Source of the DNA: Gloeophyllum trabeum ATCC 11539
Lineage: Eukaryota > Basidiomycota > Agaricomycetes > Gloeophyllales > Gloeophyllaceae
Length of the DNA stretch: 64,000 bases
Direction of reading: 5' to 3'
NCBI RefSeq assembly: GCF_000344685.1
Contig: NW_006920413.1
Coordinates: 1,677,717-1,741,716 of the forward strand
The notes below the pieces were generated by a model. The model did not search any database. It was not told the DNA's origin and was given only the letters and a program-made list of their open reading frames with translations. A program made the translations under genes and the position numbers. Of this stretch, positions 9,901 to 21,120 are shown piece by piece (position 1 is the stretch's first letter; each line of letters begins with the position of its first letter).

Positions 9901-11863
9901 ACAGGTGGAGGAGACGAAGTCCGAAGTTGGCAGGCCGCCCGGTCCGGAAGCGTCCCCTATGGTTATTGATGCTAATGCCGACGGTGGCAACAGAGTGGAT
10001 AGTCTCCATCAGGCGTCTGAGGGACCTCTCCAGGACCCAGAAGAGGAGCTACACCCTGAAGCAGATAATTCTGATGAACCTGCTGCGCCAGACACTGCAC
10101 CTAAGCAGTCAGTAGTCAACGGTTCTCCAGGAGAGTCTATGCATGATGTAGCACCCACGGGTGATACTGGCCCTGACATGACGGATGGTGTTGAGAATGC
10201 AGATCCTCTGGAGGTTGATTCGGCAGAGGAGCCTGGTGCTGCCGCGGACCATTCTGTCGAAGAGGAGGGACCTTCAACCATGGCTCTTTCTCCTCAGACT
10301 CCCAAGGGTCTAAAGCCAATCACGCACTACTCAGCACCTCCAGCACCTTCTTCGTCTCTGCATCCTGACGATAGCGTATCTGTAAGGGAGTCGATTGAGG
10401 TCGCCGAGGATCTTCCGGAGGAGCGGACGCCTATGAAGATAGCAGACCCCATCGCGAACGAAAATGACGATGTCGAACGTTCCCCCAGTCCTGTGCATAG
10501 TACTCCTAAGGCGGGAATTGCCAAGAGGATGAAGAATCGGTTTGGACAGGTGCCGTTCCCTGTGCCCGAAGAGGTTGAGGAGGAGCTTCAAGCGTCGAGA
10601 AGGCCTTTGCCACTGGAGGAAACCAACGATCTCGCCTCTCAGGTCCCTCCTGCCGAGGAAAGCGTCATGAGGCGGACGAGAGGCGCGGCGCGGAAGAGTG
10701 TCGTGGCCGAGCCCAGCGTGGCCTCGAGCGGAAAGGATGAGCCTCCTGCTACGCAACCGAAGCGCCGAGGGCGGCAGCCACTGTCCGAGGAAGAGAAGGC
10801 ACGCCGTGCAGCGGCCAAGCAAGCGGAGAAGGAGGAGAAGGCGAGGTTGAGGAAGGAGAAACAGGAGCAGGCTCGGGCTGCGAAGGCAGCTGAAAAGGCC
10901 GAGAAAGCGTTGCAGAGGAAGAAAGTGGCCGAGGCGAAGAGTGCTGCTACAGCAGCAAAACGCGGACAGAAGTCTACTGTTGTCCAGGTCATGGACGATG
11001 AACCTGCGGCTGATCCGGCAGATGAAGACGCTGAGCGTGCAGAACCCACGGAGGAGCCGGGTGACGCCGTCATTCCGGAGACGCCTCCTCGTAATGATGA
11101 GCGGTCGCTGGAGGAACCGCAATCATTGGCCCAATGGGAAATTCTAGAGCCGGGTCAGTCGCAGTCGGTGATCTTGCCCTCAGAGTCGTCGGTCGACCAG
11201 CTGCATCCTAGCTCGCCTGAGCCGGAGCCCTCCAGCAATGTAGGTGCCAGAGGCAGTAAGCGAGCGCCCCAGAGACAGTCGTTATCTAGCGCTGGGGAGG
11301 CTGACGGTGTGCAAGAGATGGTGTTGAACAATGGCGGCGAGTCTGACGACCCTAAGTCGGCTCGCCAGTCGCCTCCAAAAGAAGCTGCAGAAGATGCCGC
11401 TCCAGAAACACCTTTGTTCTTGCCCACTGACAGTCAGGCTGTGATTGAAAGTCCCCAGCGCGAAGACAGACCGGCTGAGGTGATACCGCCTTCCTCACCT
11501 GTCCAGTCCGATACCGAGGAGGAAGAAGACGAGTCGGGAATCCCTCCCCCTCCTAAGAATGCGCTTCCTGCTTCACAGCCTGCCCCTCGTCCACCAGTTG
11601 CGCCTTATCGACGGCTTACGGACATCGCCAGCAGTCAGGGCTCGCTGTTCACTCCGAGACTCAGCTTGCCGCCTGCGCTTGCCAGGAAGCCTATAGAGAA
11701 GGGGGCGCTGAGCCAGCTGTATGCTGATGAAGAAGAGGAAGACTCTGACTCTGACGACTCCGACGACGATTCTGAGAAGGAGGGTAAGTCTCATGTACCA
11801 AAGAATCGTAGAGCAGGGAGTGGGGTGACGAGGAGGACCTCTGGTTTGCTCGCTTTTGCGTGA
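6997..11863 (+). CDS. Large nuclear protein with N-terminal ubiquitin-like/Dnt1-like domain and CCHC zinc knuckle
   Basis: Eight exons (6997-7096, 7159-7272, 7344-7486, 7552-8470, 8519-8563, 8625-8702, 8755-9696, 9765-11863) sum to 4,440 nt, 1,479 residues. The N-terminus (RITYHAPGGRIFERLFKEGS to VEIRVTIGD) reads like a beta-grasp domain of the Dnt1/Net1 N-terminal type. That is a guess from pattern only. Four Lys/Arg-rich blocks resembling nuclear signals follow. Next is a knuckle CPICLGPHHLRFRC, followed by a helical EKRLAELKQQNADQ. Long acidic Ser/Asp/Glu tracts come next, an Ala/Lys/Glu coiled-coil-like segment near 10790-10960, and a tail ending SGLLAFA. Dnt1/Net1 proteins act in the nucleolus in silencing and Cdc14 control; whether this one does is unknown. 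The acceptor before 8519 is the less certain junction, because the nearer cag at 8510-8512 would give an immediate stop. Confidence 0.75.
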
Positions 11864-12140
11864 TTTTCGCATGGCTGTCTTGAATTGAATGTATCTATAG
11901 TTCCTATAACTCGACCTCTTACATCTCACTTATCTTAGGATAAGTCTTAGCATAGTCCTACTACGGCCCTCTGGCGCGACAGCTATAGATACCGAGTCAG
12001 AATCTAGACGCGTAGGTCATGTGACCTGTGACAGTTCGCAGAAATGACTTCAATGTTTCCAGGCTCGGAGCTCGAATAAATTTCTACTTATCGCCTTTCA
12101 CCCTGCTCGCCGTTCGTACTCAGTGAGCGCAAGCTCGTTT

Positions 12141-12262
12141 ATGACTTTCACTCAGAACACTCGCGACGAGTGAGTACCCTGTCCAGGACAACGTTGGGGG
12201 CGAGGCTGACACTTCCTTGCAGTTATCTCAGCGACCTCGTATACTCCCTGCTCAACCATTAA
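12141..12262 (+). CDS. Upstream ORF: arginine attenuator peptide of CPA1
   Basis: ATG at 12141, a 53-nt intron at 12170-12222 and TAA at 12260-12262 give a 22-residue peptide. Its C-terminal part is DDYLSDLVYSLLNH. This matches the core of the fungal arginine attenuator peptide (DYLSDHLWRALN in Neurospora arg-2, DYISDHIW in yeast CPA1). That peptide stalls ribosomes when arginine is abundant and so lowers translation of the downstream gene. The essential Asp before Tyr is present; the family Trp is replaced by Tyr. The stop lies 15 nt before the CPA1 start. If the intron stays in, the frame stops after ten codons (GAC GAG TGA), removing the conserved core. Confidence 0.88.
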
Positions 12263-12277
12263 AGCCTGCTTGCAGTC

Positions 12278-13771
12278 ATGATTTCGCCTCGAATCCTTCG
12301 CCTTGCCATCCCTCGTCATGCTCGGGGTCTCGCATCCCAAGTGGGGAACAATACGCATATCCCCGGAGTGCTGCACTTGAAGACGGGGCAGTCTTTCTAC
12401 GGACGGTCCTTTGGTGCGCCCAAGAGCATCTGGGGAGAAACCGTGTTCTCCACCTCTATCACTTCTTGTACGCGCTCTCCCTTCTTTTGAGCTGTTTGCC
12501 TCGTTAACTGAGGTCTGCAGACACCGAATCTATGACCGATCCCTCCTACCGCGGTCAGATTCTCGTTTTCACCACACCCCTTATTGGCAATTATGGAGTC
12601 CCGCGCAACGAAGCACCTGTGGATAACAAGGACGTCGGTGTCGTCCTCGAATCTCAGAACATCCAGTGCTCTGCAGTTGTCGTAGCTGACGTCGCCGAAA
12701 AATTCTCACACTACCTGGCGGTCGAAAGTCTTGCGTCTTGGTGCCAGAAGAACGGCGTACCAGGTATTACTGGTGTCGACACCCGTGCTATCACCCGTCT
12801 ATTGCGCGACCAAGGGACGACCCTCGGTCGAGTGGCCGTGGGTTCCGACGCCTCTCTGCCTCCGCCCAAGCCCGAAGAATATTGGGACCCGACCACGGAG
12901 AACTTGGTCGACCAGGCCTCCACCAAAGCGCCGTACACTCTTAACCCCAACGGCGACGTCAAAATCGCCGTTCTAGACTTTGGCGCGAAGGCGAACATCC
13001 TGCGGTCCCTTGTCCGCCGCAACGCGTCCGTCACCGTCCTGCCCTGGAACTTCGACTTCAACACAGTCAGAGACCAGTACGATGGTCTTTTTCTGACCAA
13101 CGGGCCTGGCGATCCCAAGCACTGTATGGAGGCGGCGATGAACCTTCGCAGAACGTTCCAGGAATGGAACAAGCCGATCTTTGGTATTTGCATGGGACAC
13201 CAGGTGATTGGGATGGCAGCGGGTTTGGAGGCGTACAGAATGATGTTTGGGAACAGAGGGCATAATCAGCCTGTACTGGCCCTGGCGAGCTCTGGGTCCA
13301 TTAGAGCCGGAAGGGTGTACGTCACTAGGTAAGCGGTAGCTGGGGGTGTTTTTGGTCCGTTCGCTAACGAGAGTTCCTCTCACAGCCAAAACCATCAGTA
13401 CGCTCTGAAGTTACAAGATCCTTTCCCCGAGGGCTGGGAACCTTTCTTCATTAACTGCAATGACTCGTCTGTTGAGGGTATTAAGTCCACAGCGGATTCT
13501 GGGAAGAAGATTTGGGGTGTGCAGTTCCACCCTGAGAGTGCCGGCGGTCCCCTGGACACAATTGAGGTGCGCGGTTCTCCTGATTCCCTCGCTTCCCAGG
13601 CTGAACCCATACTGTCCCTTCCTGCAGATGTTCACGGACTTTGTAAATGAGTGCCGGGCGATGCGGTTACATAGACGAGCGGAGACTGGAGGAGATGTGA
13701 TGGGCGCGCCGAAGGCTGCTCCTGGGATGGCTACCGTCGAGTCACCCCAGCCGATTTCTGTTGCTGCTTGA
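12278..13771 (+). CDS. CPA1: Carbamoyl-phosphate synthase, arginine-specific small subunit
   Basis: Four exons (12278-12467, 12521-13328, 13386-13566, 13628-13771) give 1,323 nt, 440 residues. The N-terminus MISPRILRLAIPRHARGLAS is a typical mitochondrial presequence. The CPSase small-chain domain follows, containing TTPLIGNYGVPRNE and GITGVDTRAITRLLRDQG. Then comes a class I glutamine amidotransferase domain with the nucleophile Cys in FGICMGHQ and the His-Glu pair in GVQFHPES. It hydrolyses glutamine and channels ammonia to the large subunit to make carbamoyl phosphate for arginine synthesis. The conserved FGNRGHNQPV segment is present. Regulation by arginine through the uORF just upstream is strongly suggested. 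Confidence 0.96.
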
Positions 13772-14025
13772 TTCCTCTTGGATGTGATATATAGAATGTA
13801 CAATGTTTGTTGTGCTACATAAGGTTATAATCGTCGCGTATGAAATGGTGTTCATTGAGATGCGCACTTGAAGTTGGAAGCTGGTATTAGAGTTATTATC
13901 TGCTTACGTCATTAACTACACCTAATGTAGATCAGTACTTAGTTGCATCTCAACTTCGACTTGCCTACGACTTCGCATGTGACATTTCTATCGACGTCGA
14001 CCTTGCATCCTTGTATGAAGCAAGC

Positions 14026-15658
14026 ATGAATTTTTTTGACTCTTACGATGTTCCTGGAACGGCGACGCCTCCGCCGGCTGCCCAGCAGTCACTAAACGAG
14101 GAGGTTTCGGAGGTGATGGGACAGCTGCGCGGGTTCTGGGGAGGGTTCAGGAAACAGGCAAGTAGCTATAAAACTATTACGTTATGCTCAGTCCAAGCTG
14201 ATACGGGAATATAGAGCGTCAGCCTGCTGGATACAGCCCGCAAGGATCTCACATCTGTTGTATCCCAGGCGCAGCAGGAGTTGAGCAAGCTGACCGTCAG
14301 TGAGCCTGAGCCTGCGGCAGCTTCGGGGGAGCAACCGCCAGCATCTTCAGAGAATTCTGAGGCCGATGAGCATCCTGAGGCTGGCCCTTCTTCCCCACCT
14401 ACGCCTGAGGGGGACGCCTCGATATCATCAGCGGAGGGCAGCCCACGACCGAATCATGCACGCTCAACGTCCCAGCCCTTCCAGTTCTTCTCGAAGCTGC
14501 AGTCGTCGCTTCCACCTAATCTCCTCGAGACGGTGCAGAAGAACATCCCCGAGCAGCTGCGCACTGCACCGTCCTCGGTGGACTTTGCGCAGCTGCGCAC
14601 AACCTTGTCTAGCGAGTTCCAGCGCGTGCAGGGGCTCACGCGCGCGCAGGCGGAGGAATACGTGCATAAGAGTGAGGAGCTGCTGAAGGAGGTCGCGAAG
14701 GAGGCGGGCGAGTTCCTGAAGGAGGCGGTGAAGGTCGTGCCGCCGGAGGAGGTGCGGGAGGGCGGGACGGGCGTTGTGTGGGACGGGTCGGATGTGTGGA
14801 TGTTGCCGGAGCCTGGACAGGGCAAGGGGAAGGGGAAGGAGAGGGAGGCGAGTGGGAGTGGTAGGAGGGCGTCGAGCGAGACGCTGAGGGCGGTGGCGAC
14901 GAGGGCTGAGGCGATGTTGAAGATGCTGAGGAGGGACCCGAGTGTGGTGAGAATGGATCCGGAGGGGGAGGAGCGGATCAGGGAGTTGTATGTGAATTGG
15001 GTGAAGAGCAAGTTGGAGGCGACGGAGGGCGGGATTGGGGATGAGGAGTGGAAGGCGAAGAGAGAGAAGGAGCTTGCGGATGAAGTGGATGGGACTGCAC
15101 TGAAAGAGACTTTCGAAACGCTAGGTGAGTGTCACTCGCGCGTAACATGATAAGGTGGTCTCAACTCTGAAACTAGTCCCGTCGGAAATGACGGAGGAGA
15201 CGTTCTGGACACGCTACTTCTTCCGGGTATACCAGATCGAGCACGAAGAAGAGATGCGCAGAACTTTGCTCATGGGTGAGCATAGCTACTATACATCGTT
15301 AGCCTCTTTATCTCACATAAATACCTTTCCTATAGGGTCCACGCAAAATGAAGAAGACTTCAGCTGGGAAGATGACGACGAAGAACCAGCCAAACGCGAG
15401 ACACCGTCTGCGCCGCCTTCTACAGCTGCACTGGAGTCGGACAAGCTGCAGCCAAATGAGAAGAAGACAACTGATACTCTGTCCGCGCCGATCTCGCGTG
15501 CTGGGACTCCTGGAAATGTCAGCCCTCGAGTGAGCAGCGAAGATAGCTTTGACGTCGTCTCGTCAAACGTCAGTGCCAGTGGCGAAGCTCCTGTCAAGGC
15601 TGGCGAGGGAGAGAAGAAGTCGACGGACGATGAAGACCCTGACAGCGATTGGGAGTGA
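14026..15658 (+). CDS. BSD-domain protein
   Basis: Four exons (14026-14157, 14215-15124, 15177-15275, 15336-15658) sum to 1,464 nt, 487 residues. Start MNFFDSYDVPG was chosen as the first ATG with an amphipathic start. The first intron has a GC donor (CAG|gcaagt). The N-terminal half has helices (VSEVMGQLRGFWGGFRKQ, LLDTARKDLTSVVSQAQQEL) and an acidic Ser-rich linker. The C-terminal half holds the BSD domain: helices around IRELYVNWVKSKLEATEGG and ETFWTRYFFRVYQIEHEEEM with the diagnostic Phe-Trp. The tail is acidic and Ser-rich and ends DPDSDWE. Architecture resembles yeast Dos2 and animal BSDC1, whose function is poorly known. TFIIH and some transcription-linked proteins share the domain, but nothing else here points to TFIIH. 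Confidence 0.85.
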
Positions 15659-16022
15659 GCGTGTCGTGATCCTGTATACCACCTTGTATATTTGTTTCAC
15701 GAACATAATGTGTACTATGCATTCCACAACATAACGTCCTAAACGGAATATACGATCGGACCGTCGTGATGGCCCGGCGGCAGTGTTGGATCTGCTTTTG
15801 GCTCAAGGCACTCGTTTCGATTGGCGTTCCCCTGCACATCATTGCGTCTGCCATCAAGTACGACATAGCATACAACGAGGCGCTGATTTATAAACGTGGA
15901 CACTGTACGGTCACCGGTTCCACGTCGTGATTCCAGGCCGTAGTCGGCATCTGGTTCATTCCCCTGTATGTTTTATTCGGGCGCATTGAGCCGTCCGTTC
16001 TTTGTCAACGACCACACCCTCG
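15659..16022 (+). promoter_or_regulatory. Upstream region of TED1-like gene A, with a 53-codon uORF candidate
   Basis: This 364-bp region separates the BSD gene from TED1-like gene A. It contains an ATG frame at 15769-15930 of 53 codons, hydrophobic in the middle (ALVSIGVPLHIIASAIK). The frame could be an upstream ORF or chance. I cannot decide from sequence. Confidence 0.3.
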
Positions 16023-18329
16023 ATGAGCGGCCTGCGAGAAAGACGGTCTGGAAGACTGTCTCGAGCGTGCGCTCCCCACGTCCTGCTCAATGGCCTCCGG
16101 ATATTCTGGTTCTCACTGATTCTGTGGGCGGAGATCGGTATCTATTTCTACAGGGTAGGGACGTGCTCCTGGCCGGACAAATCTCTGCGGAGTGTACGTA
16201 TCTCTGCCCTTCTCTCAGCGCTCGAAGAAGCTTATATACGATACGGTGCAGGCTGGACCAGCGTCAGAACGGCCTGCGCATGTTCTCCTGATTGCTGACC
16301 CTCAAGTACGGAACCCTGCTTTGCCCCATGCGTCAAAGTGGACGTGGTCGGGCTGGCGCCAGTCGATCCTCGACTTCAGCGTCAAGAAGAGCTGGAACGT
16401 GCTTAGCCGCTCGAACGTCGACGTCGTGATCTTCCTGGGAGATATGCTCGCGTCCGGACGAATTGTGTCGTCGGAGAATGAGTAAGTACTTGCTTTTTAG
16501 ACGATCGGTGGTGTGCATGTCCCGTCTACATGTCCGATCATGATCAATCATAGTGTGCCTGTGATATAGGTACAAAGAATACGTCGGGAAGTTCAGGGAG
16601 GTGTTCCCCCTGGATCGCCTCACACGTAGGCAGGATAGCACGGTTCCCGTGTACTTTATACCGGGGAATGAGGATATTGGGTACGTCTCCATGTTTGGCT
16701 ATGACTATGTGCTGATGATCACGGAACCAGCTTGGGAAAGTCGATTTATTACTCCAAGAATGCCCGCCGGTACTATGTCAAGTACTTTGGCCCGCTCAAT
16801 CAGAAGGTGTACGTGCGCAACCACACCTTTGCTCTCCTGAACGCCCCGGGACTTGTTGATGAGGATTATCAACGAGCCGCACGCGACACGAAGTATGAAC
16901 AGTGGGTGCCGATCCCCGGCGGACCTGTCAATTTCATTGAGACGGTCCGACAAGGTGACATATTCCTCAAGTGCTGGGCTTGTTCACAATCTCAATGAGC
17001 CCCCATGTCTTACATCCACAGACACTCATGACTATCCTGTAGTCCTGTTCAGTCACATTCCACTCGGGAGACCAGAGACGGCATCCTGCGGTCCATTGCG
17101 GGAGAAGGGAACCATCGTCAGAGGAGTGGGACCGAGCTACCAGAACATGCTTGGCAAGTATACTACCAGCTATGTTCTGGAAACTTTGAGGCCGCAGATG
17201 GTGTTTAGGTAGGATCCCTCTTTGTACTTAGGTTTGCGATCTACTCACGAATAGCTGTAGCGGGGATGATCGAGATTATTGCGACTATACCCACGTCCTT
17301 CCCCCAGCAGAACACAATCCCACCGGAAACACAACGTTCGTCCGTGAAGTAACCGTAAAATCCTTCTCTCTTGCCAAAAATATCCGGCATCCCGGATACC
17401 ACCTACTTTCTGTGACATACCCATCATTCCCGTCCGCTTCCCAAAAGACCCTTGCTGACCGCCCCTGCCAACTCCCCAACCCTCTCGCACTCTACTCATC
17501 AGTGTATACCCCGCTCATATTTTTATCATTCATAATCATCGCAGCATCACAAGTCTACTTCCACCGCACGAAACGAGGTCTGCGACTGCACCACACATCA
17601 TCGCCTCGCCTTTCCATCTCGCCGGTTCCTTTCACTGATACCGACGGGTCCTCGCTTTATGCCCTTTCGCAGTACACTCCTGCCCCGGAGTCCGCCATCT
17701 GGTCGCCATCTACCCCGGGCATGAAGCAACCTAGTCCGCGCGGTGTCCTCCCGTCAGTGCGGACGCCTTTGTCCGCCCCGATGGCGTTGAGTGCGCGATC
17801 GCTCTCTGCGCCTGTGCTTAGGGCGACGCAGTCGCGCCCGGGGTCGCCATTGTTGTCACCAGCTCACTCGCAATTAATGTTGCCGCATGCGGACGAGGAG
17901 GATATGATGAACAATCTATCCATGGAGCATGCGCACACGAATGGCCACGGTAGCCTGACACCGTATGAGCACTCGAACTACGACGAGGAGTCGGATACCG
18001 AAGAGGCGGCGTACTTCTTGCCTACTACGGATTCGAAGAGCACTCGACACCGCTCTGCAGGCCAGCGGACGTGGTCGTGGTCGTTCGAGCTCCTCGGGCG
18101 GCGGCGGCGCATGACGCTGCGCGTCCCGACGGCCCCGTCGGCGCTCAGCACCCTCGGGTATGTCCTCTCTGGCGAGTTCTTGGGGAACGTCGGCCGGCGG
18201 AAGAGTCTCGCTGCGAGGACGAGGAGTGAGGGGATCATGTGGGCGGTCCTGTTGGATGCGGCTGTGGTTGCGTGGAGCGCTGCGGGATTCTGGATAGCCC
18301 TGAATTGGTGGCTACGGTGGATCATTTAA
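16023..18329 (+). CDS. CDC1/TED1-family metallophosphoesterase paralogue A, probable pseudo-enzyme
   Basis: Seven exons (16023-16193, 16252-16481, 16570-16680, 16731-16954, 17022-17208, 17255-18329, with the junction at 16194-16251 chosen by comparison with gene B) give 1,998 nt, 665 residues. It has one N-terminal membrane helix (GLRIFWFSLILWAEIGIYF), a metallophosphoesterase domain and a second helix (YTPLIFLSFIIIAASQVYF). A long Ser/Pro-rich cytosolic loop and a last hydrophobic segment follow. Family members remove ethanolamine-phosphate from GPI anchors in the ER. Motifs present: LIADPQ, FLGDM, SHIPLGRP. But the GNHD motif reads GNED and the SGDDHDYC motif reads SGDDRDYC, so a catalytic His and a metal-ligand His are replaced. 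The 25-nt alternative to the first intron (acceptor at 16218) is less likely. Confidence 0.85.
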
Positions 18330-18803
18330 CGGACTTCGTCAATTATAGACTTTCTGCACATCTGGCTGGATTGCCGGAAACTCGAGGACTGTCCGCATGC
18401 GCATACTAGCTTGGTTTAGAGTAATACAGCACATTTGTACATATCCACTCTCCTCTCGACACCGATCATTTCCCCCAATGGCGATAGCCTTAGCTATAGC
18501 GGTTCTTGTGGCCCAGGGCCATTATAATTGACAACGCCACCCTGGCTCCTTCCGCGAGTACGACCGAGAAAATGCCTTGTTCCTAACCACAGCCTGCCTA
18601 CACCGTCTGTGGGTCCTTTGCTGCGCATAGTCTTTACACTTCCATTCCCTACTATATTTTCCTGGATAGCTTCTTGGATACTTACCCTTACTGGGTGGCG
18701 AAGGAAGCAGCTTGAGACTGTATACGTAACTTGGACCCACAGACAGCCTCTGCTACCGCTACAGTACTATACTTGAGACCTGCCCCCGGGGCGCTGACTA
18801 GGG
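18330..18803. other. Intergenic region between TED1-like paralogues
   Basis: About 470 bp separate the two tandem paralogues. I see no exon or recognisable element. It should hold the 3' UTR of gene A and the promoter of gene B. Confidence 0.35.
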
Positions 18804-20659
18804 ATGGCCGTGATGACCTACAATGCTTCCAAGACCGTCACTCGTCCTGTCCTCGTTAATGGCATGCGGGCATGCTGGGTCCTCGTCATCCTTTGGTGCG
18901 AGCTGGGTACTTTCTCCTGGAGTCTCCGGGACTGCGCTTGGCCAGACGCGTTACTGAGCACGGTACGTGCTTTTTTTATCCCTCCACGCAACAACTAACG
19001 TCCAGCGCGGGTCAGCGTAGTGCAGCAGTGCAGCCCGAGCATGTGTTGGTGATCGCGGATCCCCAGATCCTGGACCACCGGTCGTACCCCGGGCGGAACT
19101 TCCTACTCACACGACTGAGCCAGTTCATCGTCGACTGGAATATCAGGAAAAGCTGGCGGGTGACGACGAAGCTGCGCCCGGATGCGGTCGTGTTCCTGGG
19201 GGACATGATGGACGGCGGGAGGTTCGATATGCCAGCTAGTGAGTAAGTATCGCGTTGGGCGCGTCGAGGTATGGAAGTAATGTGTCATCTGCAGATACGA
19301 AGCGTACTTTGCGCGATTCAAAAGTACATTCAAACTCCCGGGCACGGTGCCCGTTTATTACCTTCCGGGCAATCACGACATTGAGTGAGCAAGCTCGGGC
19401 ACTTTGCAACTGAACAATCGACTAACGCCCCCTCAGCTTAGGCGAATCGGAATATTTCTCGAAATATGCGAGAGATCGATTCGTGACCCACTTCGGGCCT
19501 CTCAACCAGCAAGTATCAAGGGGGAACCACACGCTTGTTCTCCTGGACACCCCCTCTCTGGTCAACGAAGATCGAAACCGTGCCGAGCTTGGGATGAGCT
19601 ACGATCAGTGGACGGCCACTCCGGGCGGCACTGCACAGTTCGTGCAATACCTCCGTCCAGGTAGATGGTAGCCGAAGATTTTCCGTGTAACCTCGCTTAC
19701 CCTCACGTCTATGCAGATCATCACAAGAACGGGATTGTTATGTTCACGCACATCCCGCTGCATCGACCGGACGGCTCGTCGTGCGGCCCGTTGCGCGAGA
19801 GCGGGACGATCCGCCGAGGGTCGGGCTTTGGGTACCAAAACACGCTCAGCGAATCGGCGACTAGGTTTCTGCTCGACCATGTGCAGCCCATGCTCACACT
19901 AAGGTATGCCCATCACAAATAGAACCTGTCAATTGACAGTTCTTGACAGGCAATTGTTTATGAAGTGGCGACGACCACGACTACTGCGAGTACACCCATA
20001 CGTTGGTCCCGTCGGAGAGCAGGTCGTCCGAGCGGGCGCATGTGCGCGAGGTGACTGTCAAGTCGTTCTCGATGGCGATGGGCGTCCGCCGGCCTGGGTT
20101 CCAGCTGCTTTCCCTGGCGGCACCGAAGAGGAATAATGCCTACTCGAGCGCCCCCAAGGGAGAAACGGTTGCAGATCGCCCGTGTCTGCTCCCGGATCAA
20201 TTGGGGATCTACCTGTCGGTTTACGTCCCGCTGCTGGTGCTGTCGCTACTGGTCCTCCTGCTGTTCAGGCTCTTTCGACCCGACGATCACCACCGCCACC
20301 ATTCGAGTTCGACGCATCGTCGGAGTAACTCGATCTCTCAACATCGAAATAGCGATGATGTGCGATTGGCGGACGAAGACGAGTCGGAGGCGTACCTGCT
20401 TCCCACCGTCCGAGGGCCCAACGGTTCCGCCCCTACGTTCCCCGCGCATCCCCCGCGCTCACATCAACGAGATCTGTCGTTTACTTTCACGCTGGGCGGC
20501 CAGCACAGGCGTTTGAGGGTGCCGCTGGTGTGCCTGGGCATGAGAAGAGACATGCGGGGAGAGAGAGGGATGGTCAGGGCGTTCGCGCAGGATGTCGTCG
20601 ATGTGGCCTGGCCTCCGCTGCTGCTATTTATGTTGCTTGCTGTGTGGATGTTCCGATAG
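18804..20659 (+). CDS. CDC1/TED1-family GPI-remodelling phosphoesterase paralogue B
   Basis: Seven exons (18804-18962, 19016-19242, 19295-19384, 19437-19660, 19717-19903, 19966-20659 after the first) sum to 1,581 nt, 526 residues. Exons of 224 and 187 nt match those of gene A exactly in length, confirming duplication. The enzyme motifs are complete: VIADPQ, FLGDMMDGGR, LPGNHDI, FTHIPLHRP and SGDDHDYCEYTH. One helix lies at the N-terminus (MRACWVLVILWCELGTFSW) and others at LGIYLSVYVPLLVLSLLVLL and near the C-terminus, with the catalytic domain on the lumenal side by analogy. The role expected from yeast Cdc1 and Ted1 is removal of ethanolamine-phosphate side groups from GPI-anchor mannose, allowing export of GPI proteins from the ER. 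Confidence 0.9.
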
Positions 20660-21120
20660 GGATAGGTACAGGGAGTTTTGTAGGGGTTATAGGACTATAA
20701 TGGGTTTCTGGTGTATAATGGAATGAGGGGTGGGAAGGTGCGTTTGCGGTGTTCCTGCTGGATGGGAGCTTCAGTCCTGTCTGTCAGTGGACGTCAATGG
20801 TACTGCGCTGACAGTCCTGAAACCATTCACTGCTCGACGCTACTTCTCTTCGCATACTGGACAGGAGGCATAATGCTTGGTCATACCAACGCGAACCGTA
20901 CGTCGGTGCAGAATCTATAGCTACTGCTCCTATGTAAAGGGTACCACGCACGCGTCAAGCGGCTCGTGGCTGGGTGCATCACTACGCCAGATCGGCAAAA
21001 GCATTCGCGGAGGCAGGAACGGACAACGGATCAGGCATGGAAACAGCACGGTAGATAAGGGAGACAGACGCCGATGTGTGCTCGTTGAAGCTGGATTAGC
21101 AGCGCTGTCGTGCTCTGGGT
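20660..21120. other. Intergenic region
   Basis: About 460 bp lie between TED1-like gene B (plus) and the small minus-strand frame at 21121. I see nothing in it beyond presumed 3' UTR sequence of both genes. Confidence 0.35.

Noticed and set aside
16194..16218. 25-nt intron in TED1-like gene A
   Set aside because: A 58-nt intron with acceptor at 16251 restores the same frame and matches the length and position in gene B, so no ultrashort intron is needed.
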